DNA of 43,338 nt, from positions 1-43,338 of the forward strand of contig PJAB01000095.1 of assembly GCA_002887195.1 (NCBI GenBank), given 5' to 3'. The position numbers were made by a program, and so were the translations under genes. Of this stretch, positions 19,361 through 28,437 are shown piece after piece. The notes below the pieces were generated by a model that saw only the letters and a list, made by a program, of their open reading frames with translations, was not told where the DNA came from and did not search any database. This DNA is from Chrysochromulina parva. Taxonomy: Eukaryota > Haptophyta > Prymnesiales > Chrysochromulinaceae. Positions within the stretch are counted from its first letter, which is position 1. The number at the start of each line of letters is the position of its first letter.

Positions 19361-19981
19361 ATGGGATCGCCGGAGCTGCGCGCTCGCGTCGAGGCCATCC
19401 TCGCCGACCGTGCGGCACGCCGGCGACGGCTCCTCGAATGGCAGCAGGCCACTAGGCCGAATAAGATGACCAGCGACGCCGAATGGAAGGCGTTTCTGGA
19501 GCCGCTGGAGTACGAGGTGCTGCGGCAAAAGGGCACGGAACCTCGTGGTGGCGAGTACGATGGTATCTATCCGGCTGAGGGGTACTTTTCCTGCCGTGGC
19601 TGCGGCTTGCCGCTCTACAGTGCGGCCGCAAAGTTCAAATCGGGGTGCGGTTGGCCTGCCTTTGACAAATGCTACGTCGATGCGGTCGATATTTGGGTGG
19701 ATCGCAGCCTTGATCCCGTGCGCATCGAAATCACCTGTGCGGGCTGTGGCGGACATTTAGGGCACGTGTTCGCGGGCGAACGCATGACTCCTACCAACGA
19801 GCGCCACTGCGTCAACAGCGTCTCGATCCTTCGCGTGAACGAAGGAGCTTCGATGGATCATATGCTGGAAGAGGGAGTTACATCGATGCGGAAGCTCGCC
19901 AAGATCCTCCCGAATGTTAACGCCACGGCTGATGTTGGGGAAATAGCGAGCAGGTCCGGATTGGGTGAGGTTTTCGAGTAA
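19361..19981 (+). CDS. MSRB: Peptide methionine-R-sulfoxide reductase (MsrB)
   Basis: The frame encodes 206 aa without introns. MsrB reduces methionine-R-sulfoxide in oxidised proteins, with thioredoxin as the usual donor. All key residues are present: zinc CxxC pairs C78/C81 (SCRGCG) and C126/C129 (TCAGCGGHLGHVF), catalytic C150 in RHCVNSVSI, and the resolving Cys in KSGCGWPAF (C96). About 35 residues precede the domain (ELRARVEAILADRAARRRRLLEW), charged and helical rather than a clear transit peptide. An extra ~40-residue tail follows. The start lies 37 bp after an in-frame stop. Confidence 0.93.
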   Translation: MGSPELRARVEAILADRAARRRRLLEWQQATRPNKMTSDAEWKAFLEPLEYEVLRQKGTEPRGGEYDGIYPAEGYFSCRGCGLPLYSAAAKFKSGCGWPAFDKCYVDAVDIWVDRSLDPVRIEITCAGCGGHLGHVFAGERMTPTNERHCVNSVSILRVNEGASMDHMLEEGVTSMRKLAKILPNVNATADVGEIASRSGLGEVFE

Positions 19982-20292
19982 CTCACTTTGTTCACAGCCC
20001 CTCACAGCCACATTGTTCCGAAGTCGACACCCAAGACACCGGACCGGGCGACCAGCGTATAATACGGTTGCGGTTACCGCTAGCTCGGGGACCCCTGGAC
20101 CCTTATCACAGCCATACTCGAAAAGCCGCCGGGCAGGGCCGCTTTAACGTTTAGCCCCAAGCAAGCAAGCTAAGTACTTGTAGCCCCCGGTCACGCTGCA
20201 AATCCGTGTCCCGCTGCGATGTTCACACCGCGGCGCTCGCGCCTCTCGGTCCCGCTCAGGAAGCTCGCCGCCCATCGGCCGGCCAAGCTGAA

Positions 20293-21312
20293 ATGGAGCT
20301 CGACAGCGACGACGAGCGCGACGATATCTGCTTCGAGGCGCGCACCGACGATGCCCGCCGCATCACCTCCATCCTTTCGTCCATCTGCGTCGCCACGAGC
20401 CGCAAGGCGGACTCGAGCGCCTCGCTCGCGTGGTGTGAGGTGAGTGACACAGGGCTGACCTTCACGGTGAACGTGTCGAAGACGCTGCAGGCGATCGCGT
20501 ACGTGAAGCGCAAGGGTGTTTTCCATACGTGGGAACTCGCGATGCCGCACCGGGGCGAGGTGCCCGACGAGCGTCTCGAGTTTGGCATCAACCTCGCGAC
20601 GCTGCTAGAGTGCCTCAAGATCTTTGGCGGCGCGGCGGCGCCGAATGCCTTTGAGCGCTCGCAGACGGCGCTGCACATCAGCTTTCGAGAGGGCACGCGC
20701 TGCCTGTGCCTGCAGCTCAACGAGAAGGCCTCGGTGACCGAGTGCGAGATCCACTCGCTTGAGATCGACCAGCCGCACAAGACGGAGCTCAAGGTGCGTG
20801 AGGGGGAGCGGCCACCGGCGCGGTTGGTGGTGAGCTCGGACGCGCTCAAGAACGGGATCGACGAGCTCGAATGGGGCGGCGAGGCCTCGCGCGACAAGCG
20901 CGTGCTGCTCAGGGTCTCGGCGCCGTCGGCCAGCGGGCCGGGCGGCCTCTCGCTCACTGTGTCCTCGACCGACGTCGGGTGCGAAATGGTGTACCCTCCC
21001 GAGGCGCTCGTGTCGTTTGATGTGAGGCAGGACCTGTCATTCGAGTACCGGTTCCTGCACATGCACATGGCGCTGCGCTCCCTGCGCGATTCGCACCAGA
21101 CGCTGCTCCAGCTCGACGAGAACGGTACACTAGAGATCAAGCTGCGCTTCGCCTCGAGCGCCGCAGCCAACGCGGCCGAGCTCTTCAGCCACTTCTTCCT
21201 CTTCCCCCTCACGGACGAGGATGATATCGACGACGAGGATGCGACTGCGTCCAAAGCCGCCGGCGGGGGCGGCGGCGGCGGCGCGCGTGACCAGTTTGAC
21301 GCGTTCGATTGA
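20293..21312 (+). CDS. RAD1: RAD1, subunit of the 9-1-1 checkpoint clamp
   Basis: From this Met the protein has 339 aa (human RAD1 is ~280). It forms a PCNA-like clamp with RAD9 and HUS1 and is loaded at damaged DNA to activate ATR signalling. Visible family features are ICFEARTDDARRITSILSSI at the N terminus, FTVNVSKTLQAIAYV, the RINLTVLLDCL-like segment FGINLATLLECLKIFGG, a middle strand EIHSLEIDQ, and the C-terminal FSHFFLFPLTDEDD matching the FVEYYCCPDEE end of RAD1. The last ~35 residues are acidic then Gly-rich. An in-frame upstream ATG at 20206 would add 29 residues with no family similarity, so I prefer 20293. Confidence 0.85.
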   Translation: MELDSDDERDDICFEARTDDARRITSILSSICVATSRKADSSASLAWCEVSDTGLTFTVNVSKTLQAIAYVKRKGVFHTWELAMPHRGEVPDERLEFGINLATLLECLKIFGGAAAPNAFERSQTALHISFREGTRCLCLQLNEKASVTECEIHSLEIDQPHKTELKVREGERPPARLVVSSDALKNGIDELEWGGEASRDKRVLLRVSAPSASGPGGLSLTVSSTDVGCEMVYPPEALVSFDVRQDLSFEYRFLHMHMALRSLRDSHQTLLQLDENGTLEIKLRFASSAAANAAELFSHFFLFPLTDEDDIDDEDATASKAAGGGGGGGARDQFDAFD

Positions 21313-21822
21313 CGGCGCAGTCCCCGCAGACCACCGGGCCCGGACGCGCGGCGGGAGCCGCGGGAGCGGCCCCGCCCGGCCCGGCCGGCACCGCGCCCGT
21401 GCCCAGCAGCTAGTGTAGTCCTCAGTGACCCTTTCACCCTTAACCAGACATGACGTACACGCACGCCGGCACATTACGACAACATGTAATCGATTTGGAT
21501 TTACTCCCGCCGCGCTGTCCGTAAGGTGTCAATCACGATGCCCCCGGCAGTAATCACGCGACACGCCACGAGCCACCTCGTCCCGAGCGCGCCGGCAAAA
21601 CTCGCGCCCCGCACCCCCGCCCCGCTGCTGCGCACAGCACATAGCCCCACCGAGGGCTCACTGTCCCGCGCTCCTCAGCGCCGCAGCGGCCATCAACAGC
21701 CGACACGCGGACAGAAACATGCTGGCCCCCGAAGGCGTGGGGCTCGTGGGGTGGAGAGGGTATCGAGAAGTCGAGAGCGCCCCGCCCCGTCCGCTGCGCC
21801 GCAAGGGTCTACACGGGCGCAC
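21313..21822. other. Convergent 3' spacer between RAD1 and atpC
   Basis: This 510-bp gap lies between the stop codons of two convergent genes. The first ~100 bp are extremely GC-rich (GCCGGGAGCCGCGG-type). No open frame here has any recognisable domain and I see no RNA gene. Confidence 0.5.
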
Positions 21823-23442
21823 TTACGAGGTAGCGTCGGCGCCGGCGATAATCTCCATGAGCTCCTGGGTGATCTTCGCCTGGCGGGCGCGGTTCATCTC
21901 CGTCTCGAGGCGCTTCTGCAGGTCCTTGGCGTTGTCGGTGGCCGCCTGCATCGCCGACATGCGCGCCGCCAGCTCGGAGGCAACCGACTCCTGCATCGTG
22001 CGCAGGAGCTGCCCGTTGAGGTACAGAGGCAGGATCGCGTTCAGGAGCTGCGAGGGCTCCTGCTCGAAGATCATGTCGGGCGAGAACTCGGCGGCCTCGG
22101 CAGCAGGGATCTTCTGCTTCTGGATGGCGATGTCGCCGTCCTTGGACGTGAGCTTGAAGATCTCGTCGCCCTCCATCTCCATGCCCGCGGGCAGCAGCGG
22201 CACGAGAGTGCGCACCGCGGGCGTCGACGCCACCATCGAGATGAATTTGGTGTACAGCAGCTCGATGCGGTCGAGCTCGCCCGCGTAGTACGACGAGAGG
22301 AGCTCGTTCGCGACCTCCTGTGCCTGCTTGGCCGTCGGCGCCTGCGTGCACGGGATCGACTTGCGGATCGGCGTCGGGCGCTTGCTGAAGTACTTGCCCG
22401 CCTTGTTGCCGATCGTGAGCAGCTCGACCTTAATGTTCTGCGCCTTGAGCTCCGCGATGCGCTGCTCGGCCTTCTTGATGGCCTGCGCGTTGTAGCCGCC
22501 GCACAGGCCGCGATCGCCCGCGATCACGACGAGGCCTGCGAGCGAGAAGGAGCGCGACTCACACGCGGGTGAGGTGAGGTGAGGCCAAGCCACCCGTGGA
22601 GCGTCCGCGCAACGCGCGCATCGCGGGCCGACAACGGTAAACCGTTTTCTTCGGTCCCATGCGCACAGCCGTTTGGGGCCACGCGTCGCGAGGGGCCACG
22701 CGTCGCGAGGGGCCACGCGTCGCGCGCTCGTCGCAAGTTCAACACGTCCAGAGCATCGGCCAGCCGAGGCTGTGCGCATGCGACCCAACTACGCGCCCTG
22801 CCGCACGGCCCGCGTCACAGATGGCCACGCCCGGCGCCAATGACCGTACGGCCGAGCCCAGCCTACCTCGGTCTTCGCGCAGCGGCGCTCGGGTTGCGCC
22901 GCTGCGGCAGCCGCCGCCCCATGAGCCCGTTAACGAGGCGACATTGCAGCATCGGGCTGCGGGCCGCCTGCCCACCGGCGCAGCCTCCGCCCCATTCCGT
23001 CGCCAACCCAGCGGCTCGCCAGTTGCACCAGATGCAGCAGATGTCGGCCAGTGTGCGGGCGTGGGTGTGCGGCAAGAAGAGAGCGCGCACCGATCTTGTT
23101 GACCTCACGGGTCTCAAGGAGCGGGATGTCGAGGGACTCGGTGGAGAGGCGCTTGAGGAGGCCGCCGAGGATGCGCTCGAGCGTCTCCGAGAAGGGGCGC
23201 GAGCGGAGGACAGCCTCCTGCGCGCGACGCACCTTGGCAGCAGCGACCAACTTCATGGCAGACGTGATCTTCTTCGTGTTCTTGACCGACTTGACGCGGT
23301 CGCGGAGCGCACGGATGTTGCTCGCCATCTGCGGCGCGCATGTGCGCTGCACATCGACGGGCGACACCGCCGCTGCATAGCTGCTGCGGTAGGGCGCGAG
23401 CGGCGCCTGGAAGGCAAGGGCGGCAACAGCGAGCGAGAGCAT
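21823..23442 (-). CDS. atpC: Plastid ATP synthase CF1 subunit gamma
   Basis: Exons are 23442-23091 and 22535-21823, giving 354 aa. The junction ATCG|GT..AG|GCCTC restores [19 protein letters not shown], the most conserved stretch of F1 gamma. Gamma is the rotating shaft of the ATP synthase. Residues 1-~37 are a bipartite plastid leader: a hydrophobic signal peptide, then [10 protein letters not shown], the A|F.AP cleavage motif of red-lineage complex plastids. The mature part begins near [38 protein letters not shown] and ends [16 protein letters not shown]. The redox-regulatory Cys insert of green-plant gamma is absent. The 555-bp intron holds a 17-bp repeat. Longer in-frame starts upstream of 23442 would place unrelated sequence before the signal peptide and are rejected. 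Confidence 0.95.
22677..22726. repeat. 17-bp tandem repeat in the atpC intron, 3 copies
   Basis: The unit GGCCACGCGTCGCGAGG is repeated at 22677, 22694 and 22711 (the last missing one base). Confidence 0.9.
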
Positions 23443-24041
23443 CGTAGTCCCACTAACTGCGAGGCAGGCAGCGCACGTTGCGGTACGGTCAGAGTTTGAC
23501 GCGTGGTTGGAACCACCCAGGATGGTAAAACGCCTGCAAGCGGGCAAGCGGCATCGCCGTGGTGGCGCCCAGGAGCACAAACTAGCACCCAAGCGCACAA
23601 GAGCCGACGCCAGGCTTCCGCCGGCCCGCCAGGTGATACCCACGGTTTTTCGGCATTCAGGGCGGTTATGCGCAGATCCGAGGGCCCGCAGAAGCCGTCA
23701 GGCACGACCACGTGCGCTGGGTGGTTCGCCGCGAGCGCCGGCGTCGCGGCCACCTGGTGCAAGCTCGAGGCCGCACCTGAATTCGAGGTGTGAGTGGATC
23801 TCCGGGAACCGGGGAATAACGCAAATGTTTCTTCATCGAAGGTCCCCAAAAACGGAAAGAGTGGACCTGAGTGTTAACATGTATTTCATCACGAGTGTGA
23901 GGCTTGACTTGATTTGACTTGATTTTCAACAGCCCACCCTCACACCGACTCGCCTGGCGAGTCCCTGCGAGTAGTTTTTCTCAAAAGTGTTTCACAGCAG
24001 CGGCGCAAAAGTGGACTCTGCGCCGGCGGGCTGCTCGGGGC
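23443..24041. other. Divergent promoter region of atpC and the DnaJ-FHA gene
   Basis: About 600 bp separate the two start codons. Visible features are a small hairpin (GTGGTTGGAACCAC at 23503-23516), a (GACTTGATTT) duplication near 23905-23930 and a moderately AT-rich patch at 23820-23990. No convincing exon is seen. Shared regulation of the two genes cannot be judged. Confidence 0.45.
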
Positions 24042-26678
24042 ATGTGGTCCAACCGGGAAAATGCAGAAGAGGCGCTAGGCCTCGCGCGGAGGAAGCTGAG
24101 CGAGGGCGACACCGCCGGCGCCATGAAGTGGGTCGAAAAGTCGCTGCACATGTACGAGACCGTCGAGGCCCGTGAGGTCGAACGCAAGATCCAGGAGCGC
24201 GTGGCACATATGGCGGCGGCGCGGCGCGTCCTGGAGGCGGCAGACCTGTTTGAGGTGCTCGGCGTGACACGCACCGCCACCGCAGCGGAGATCAAGCAGG
24301 CATTCAAGCGGCTCTCGAGGGAGGTGCACCCCGACAAGAATGGCGCCGACGAGGCCGTCGAGGCCTTTAAGCGGCTCAACGAGGCGCAAACGACGCTCTC
24401 CGACCCGCGCGAGCGCGAGAAGTACGTGATGCTCAACCCGCCGGGCCGCCGCCCGGCGGCGGCGCCGCCGCCGGCCGCTTCGGGACCTTCTCAGCCACAC
24501 GAGCAGCCGTCAAAGAAGCGGCCGAAAGACGCGCATGCGCGCAACCCCTCGCAGCAGCCGCAGCCGCAGCCGCAGCCGCAGCCGCAGCCGCAGCCGCAGC
24601 CGCAGCCGCAGCCGCAGCCGCAGCCGCAGCCGCAGCCGCAGCCGCAGCCGCAGACGTCTCGATCCCACGCGCCGCCGCCGTCGACAGCCGCGAGAGACAC
24701 CGCAACGGGCGGCCCGGGTGCCTCGTCCGAGGCGCTCGGACGCATGATCGAGTCGCTGCGGCAGCAGCTGGCGACGAGTCACTATGAACAGTCCGAGATG
24801 GGTGCTCGGCTACGCGAGGCGACCTTGTCGCAGCGCACGATGTCCGAGGAGCTCGAGCGGAAAGGGCAGGCGCTCGCGACGGCGCGGCGGGCGGCGGAGG
24901 AGGCGCTCGCGACGGCGCGCGAGGCGGAGCGACAGGCGGAGCAGAGCCGGAAGGTAGCTACTTTGCAGACGGAGAAGCTTCACCACGCGGAGGCAGAGCG
25001 TGCGGAGCTCCGTTCCTTGCGCGAGGGCTTCACAAGCCTCGCGGAGCGGGCTGCGCGTGAGAAGGAGCATCTTGAGGCGAGGCTCGCTCAGGAGCGCACG
25101 GCAGCGCTCGCGGCGACGCGTGGGGCGAGTGACGAGCGCGAGCGGGCGGAGCGGGCCGAGGCGGAGGTGCTCGCATTGCGAAGCGAGGTGCTCGCATTGC
25201 GAAGCGAGGTGCTCGCATTGCGAGACGGATGCGCGGCGAAGATTGAGTTCATCGGCGATTTCGTCAATGGTGCTCGCACCGATTTCGTCAATGGTGCTCG
25301 CACCATACGCTCAGCGCAAAGGGGAGCTGCCGCTGCCGCCGTCGAAGGCGCCGCCGCCGCCGACGGCACCGCAGCCGCAGCCGCCGCTGCTGCCCCTGTT
25401 CCGGAGGAAGTGCTGCCGAACGAACAAGGCGCGCTGCCGAGCGCCCAAGGCAGCGCCCATGCGCTCGCCCACGAGTGCGCGCCCACGACGTGCGCCCACG
25501 CCGGCGCTTCGTCTTCCGCAGGCGGCAAGCGGCCACTCAACCCATCGACGGACCCCTCGGAGTACCCTCTCGGCATGCAAGTGCTCACCACGGCGGTCGG
25601 CGCGCATGCGATGCCACGGCCAAATATGGGCACGGGCTCCCAGGGCTCCGCCGAGATTGCCAATCTCTCTCGGAGCTCCGCCGAGATTGCCAATCTCACT
25701 CGGAGCTCCGCCGAGATTGCCAATCTCGCTCGGAGCTCCGCAGCCCCTCCCGTGCTGCGAGCCGCCCTGCAGCTGCGCCCGCTGCGCGACGACGGGCGCG
25801 AAGTGATCGTGTTTCGAGCCAACTGCCTGAGCGACATGGGGCAAGGTTCCATATTAGGCAGGCACTCGCGTGACTCTCCGAGTGAGTATGGCATCAGAGA
25901 CCCCCGCGTCTCGCGTAAGCACGTGAGGGTCGACCTCGTCCGGTGGCCAAATGTGGGCTTCGCGGAGGGCCTCGCGCTGCGGGTGACGGCGCTCGGCTCG
26001 AACCCGGTGGCTCTGCGCCGCCCGCTGAGTGGCCGTGGCATGACGCTCAACGGCGAGGGCACCGTTGCGAGCGCCGTTGCGAGCGCCAGTGCGACGGGCG
26101 ATGCGGAGGGTGTGCAGGAGGTGCTGCTCACGCACGGGCAGCAGGAGTACCTCTGGCCGGGCGACACGCTCAACCTCGTCGACGAGAACCGATGCCCCGC
26201 AACCGGTGTCTCCGCCAGGTATGCGGGGAATCCGTGCTCGTACCGTTGCGAGGCGGTTACGCGCGAGGCGGTTACGCGCGTGCCGGCGGACATGGCGCCG
26301 ACACGACGCTTGGCGGGATCCGCGAAGACCACGGCGGAGGCGGCAGAAGAGGAGGCGGAGGCGGCAGAAGAGGACGAGGCGGCTGAGGCGGCGCCGCCCA
26401 TCGCGCCGAGGCTTCCGATCGATGCCGCCGACTACGAGGATAGCGCCCGCGACGACGAAGTGGCGGAGGCGGAAGCGATGGCGATGGCCGAGGCCGAGGC
26501 GGAGGCGAACGCCCAGGACGACGCGGACGCGAAGGGGGATGTGGCACAGGAGATTGCGTCTCGAGAGGATGCACCTGATGAGGGATGCAATCAAGGAAGG
26601 TCATCAGTGAGGTCATCGGGATCCTCAAGGGAGCTGGCGTCTCGAGAGGATGCTCATTTGTGGGCGAAGGAAGCAGCA

Positions 26679-26744
<66 letters not shown>

Positions 26745-27062
26745 GTCGATCTCGATGAGGGAGATGATGAGCTGGAGGACGAGGACGAGGCCGCCCGCCT
26801 CGAGAGCAGAGGCGCCCATGTTGCTGAAGGCCTTCCCAGCGCCCAACGACTCAGCAAGAGGGCGCGCACGAGCTCGAGTAGCGGGCTGGTGGGCGCCGAG
26901 AAGGAGCTCCCTGATGAGCTCCCTGATGAGTTCCCCTACGTTGGCAACTCCTCAGCGAATGGCGAGGCGGCCGTGAAGCCGGAGGCAGGCACGCCCCCCC
27001 TCTGGCCGGGCGCGAGCCTAGTCGGTGAGGGCAGCCAGGGAGACCCAATCTTGTGCCTGTAG
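24042..27062 (+). CDS. DnaJ (J-domain) protein fused to an FHA domain
   Basis: From this ATG the protein has 1006 aa. Residues ~1-60 (MWSNRENAEEALGLARRKLSEGD) resemble the helical N terminus of DNAJB12/B14-type proteins. The J domain follows at ~68-130 with LFEVLGVTRTATAAEIKQAF and the HPD motif (VHPDKN), so it should stimulate an Hsp70. Then come a (PQ)~16 tract, a coiled coil (~230-400) and low-complexity sequence. An FHA domain lies at ~600-740 with the canonical GR (SILGRHS) and SRKH motifs, so phosphothreonine binding is plausible. The tail is acidic with a ~24-Ala run. No membrane helix is seen, unlike DNAJB12. I infer a phospho-dependent Hsp70 co-chaperone, perhaps nuclear. An in-frame upstream ATG at 23919 adds 41 unconvincing residues. 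Confidence 0.8.
24558..24653 (+). repeat. (CCGCAG)n hexamer repeat coding (Pro-Gln)n
   Basis: About sixteen pure CCGCAG hexamers encode an uninterrupted Pro-Gln tract after the J domain. The purity suggests recent expansion and likely length polymorphism. Confidence 0.95.
25164..25304 (+). repeat. Two short coding tandem repeats in the DnaJ-FHA gene
   Basis: A 21-bp unit (GAGGTGCTCGCATTGCGAAG.) is present three times at 25164-25226. A 24-bp unit (GATTTCGTCAATGGTGCTCG..) is present twice at 25257-25304. Both keep the reading frame. Confidence 0.9.
25645..25734 (+). repeat. 30-bp coding tandem repeat, 3 copies
   Basis: Three near-identical 30-bp units encode SSAEIANL-type decapeptides just before the FHA domain. 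They differ at one base each (TCTCT, TCACT, TCGCT). Confidence 0.92.
26556..26653. repeat. 17-bp direct repeat flanking an introner-like insert in coding DNA
   Basis: GCGTCTCGAGAGGATGC occurs at 26556-26572 and 26637-26653. The 64 bp between them include TGATGAGGGATGCAATCA and GGTCATCAG, closely similar to the repeat in intron 1 of the cNBD gene (10176-10215). The 81-bp unit keeps the frame. Confidence 0.85.
26673..26741 (+). repeat. (GCG)n triplet repeat coding poly-Ala
   Basis: A nearly pure GCG run encodes about 24 consecutive alanines in the acidic C-terminal tail of the DnaJ-FHA protein. Confidence 0.95.
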
Positions 27063-27424
27063 CTGCTAGGGCTCCCCCGCCCGGGGCTCATTGAAAGGTT
27101 ACGTTACGCGTAGAGTACTAAGAAGACGTGAAGATTAGGCGTAGCATGCACAATAGGTGTCAACACTGTTAAGGTAAGTGTACCGATTGAATCGAGACAA
27201 TCACTCCCATCGCAGCGATCCGATCATATACTGTTCATATTATCAACGTTATACCACACCGAAGTTCACATTCGATCATTCCCGCGCATCGGATCGCGGC
27301 CACATCGGTGAAGCAACCACGAACCACCGCGAACCCACGCCGCAACGAACACGCATCGAAAAGTTCGCGCCTCAGTCTTGGCCGCTACTCATCAACATGG
27401 CATCGTCCCGGCCAGATCGACAGC
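27063..27424. other. Convergent 3' spacer after the DnaJ-FHA gene
   Basis: This 362-bp region between two convergent genes is markedly less GC-rich than its surroundings, especially 27170-27270. No gene, repeat or RNA is recognised. Confidence 0.5.
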
Positions 27425-28213
27425 TCATTGCCTGCCTGCCCAGTTTGGGTTCGGGTTTGCGCTTCCGACGAGCGCCCAGCGCGGCTCGGCCAGGGGCTTG
27501 GTACTCATGCGCTTCGGCGAGAAGGCTGCGGGAGTGACCTTCAGCAGGATGGAATCGGCGGGGATCATCCTACTGTCGCCGGCCGCGAGCTTGTACCGGC
27601 GGCGCTCGGTCGCCTTGAGCACCTCGCACGCCTCTTTGAACCCAAAGCTCGCGGCCACCTCGTATGGCGTATCGCCATCGAGCAGAGGACCGTCCTTCGC
27701 GTACACGTCAGCGCCGCGCAGCACGAGCACGCGCACGGCCTCGGGCTGGTCGCACGCGCAGGCGACGTGCAGTGGCGAGTGACCCCATCGATCGCGCGCC
27801 TCGAGGTTTGCGCCGGCGGCGATGAGCGTCTCAATCCTGTCCGCCGCACCTGCTCGTGCCGCTGCATGCAGCGGCGTCGAGCCTTGCACGTCCGTTACGT
27901 TCACATTGGCGCCAGTCTCAATGAGCCGCTCAAGGTCCTCGACGGAGCCACTCCGCGCAACACACTGCAGCACGGTCCACTGGTACGGCAGCGCTCGCTC
28001 CTCGAGGCTCTCCATCGTCAAAGCCTCCGTCCCGTCGCCGGGCGCCATCTTTTCGGCGAGCTTCTCCCATGCCTCGGCCGTGTGGTTGAAGCGGCCCGAC
28101 GCTGCAAGATGAAGCGATGATGGCGGGTGCAGCTCCACCACCACATTCTTCGCGACGCGCCCCACGCCACGGTCCTGCAGCGTCTCCGTACGCAGCAAGG
28201 TGCTGGCGAGCAT
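27425..28213 (-). CDS. Ankyrin-repeat protein
   Basis: The frame encodes 262 aa without introns. Three clear ankyrin repeats lie at about residues 78-107 (TVLQCVARSGSVEDLERLIETGANVN), 110-141 (QGSTPLHAAARAGAADRIETLIAAGANLE) and 143-174 (WGHSPLHVACACDQPEAVRVLVLRGADV). A weaker fourth follows at ~180-205 (DTPYEVAASFGF). The first 70 residues include AEAWEKLAEKMAPGD and have no known domain; the C-terminal ~50 are basic. It is presumably a protein-interaction module; the partner is unknown. The start codon is the first Met, 8 bp from a strong hairpin in the leader. Confidence 0.85.
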   Translation of the reverse strand: MLASTLLRTETLQDRGVGRVAKNVVVELHPPSSLHLAASGRFNHTAEAWEKLAEKMAPGDGTEALTMESLEERALPYQWTVLQCVARSGSVEDLERLIETGANVNVTDVQGSTPLHAAARAGAADRIETLIAAGANLEARDRWGHSPLHVACACDQPEAVRVLVLRGADVYAKDGPLLDGDTPYEVAASFGFKEACEVLKATERRRYKLAAGDSRMIPADSILLKVTPAAFSPKRMSTKPLAEPRWALVGSANPNPNWAGRQ

Positions 28214-28220
28214 ACTTCCG

Positions 28221-28259
28221 CCTTTTTTGTAACGACCTCCCCGCAGGTTACAAAAAAGG
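28221..28259 (-). promoter_or_regulatory. Perfect 13-bp inverted repeat just upstream of the ankyrin gene start
   Basis: CCTTTTTTGTAAC (28221-28233) is the exact reverse complement of GTTACAAAAAAGG (28247-28259), with a 13-nt loop. Its near arm begins 8 bp from the ankyrin start codon, so it probably lies in the 5' leader. It could act as an RNA hairpin or a protein-binding palindrome; this is inference. Confidence 0.6.
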
Positions 28260-28437
28260 TGTTGACGAGCACACTTTCACCGGGGATGCGCAGCGCAAGA
28301 GAGGAACCGATTAAACTTGAATTTGAGGTCCGCAAATGGGCACGCCGAAACCTGAATTGCGCGTCTTGGAACCCACATGAAGCGTCGACTGTATTACGAC
28401 TGCATCGCCGCGAGCCGCCGAATCTTTTGAGTTTTTC

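Noticed and set aside
20256..21464. 402-aa minus-strand open frame over RAD1
   Set aside because: RAD1 on the plus strand has clear family motifs; the antisense frame is Ser/Arg-rich noise.
21800..21830. Possible extra 3' exon of atpC, since the stop overlaps GTAAGT
   Set aside because: The protein already ends with the normal gamma C terminus ([12 protein letters not shown]), so the donor-like match is probably chance.
23443..23643. Upstream extension of atpC
   Set aside because: It would bury the signal peptide behind ~67 unrelated residues; the Met at 23442 gives a proper bipartite plastid leader.
25088..26401. 437-aa minus-strand open frame over the DnaJ-FHA gene
   Set aside because: It is antisense to the coiled coil and FHA domain and has no recognisable motif.
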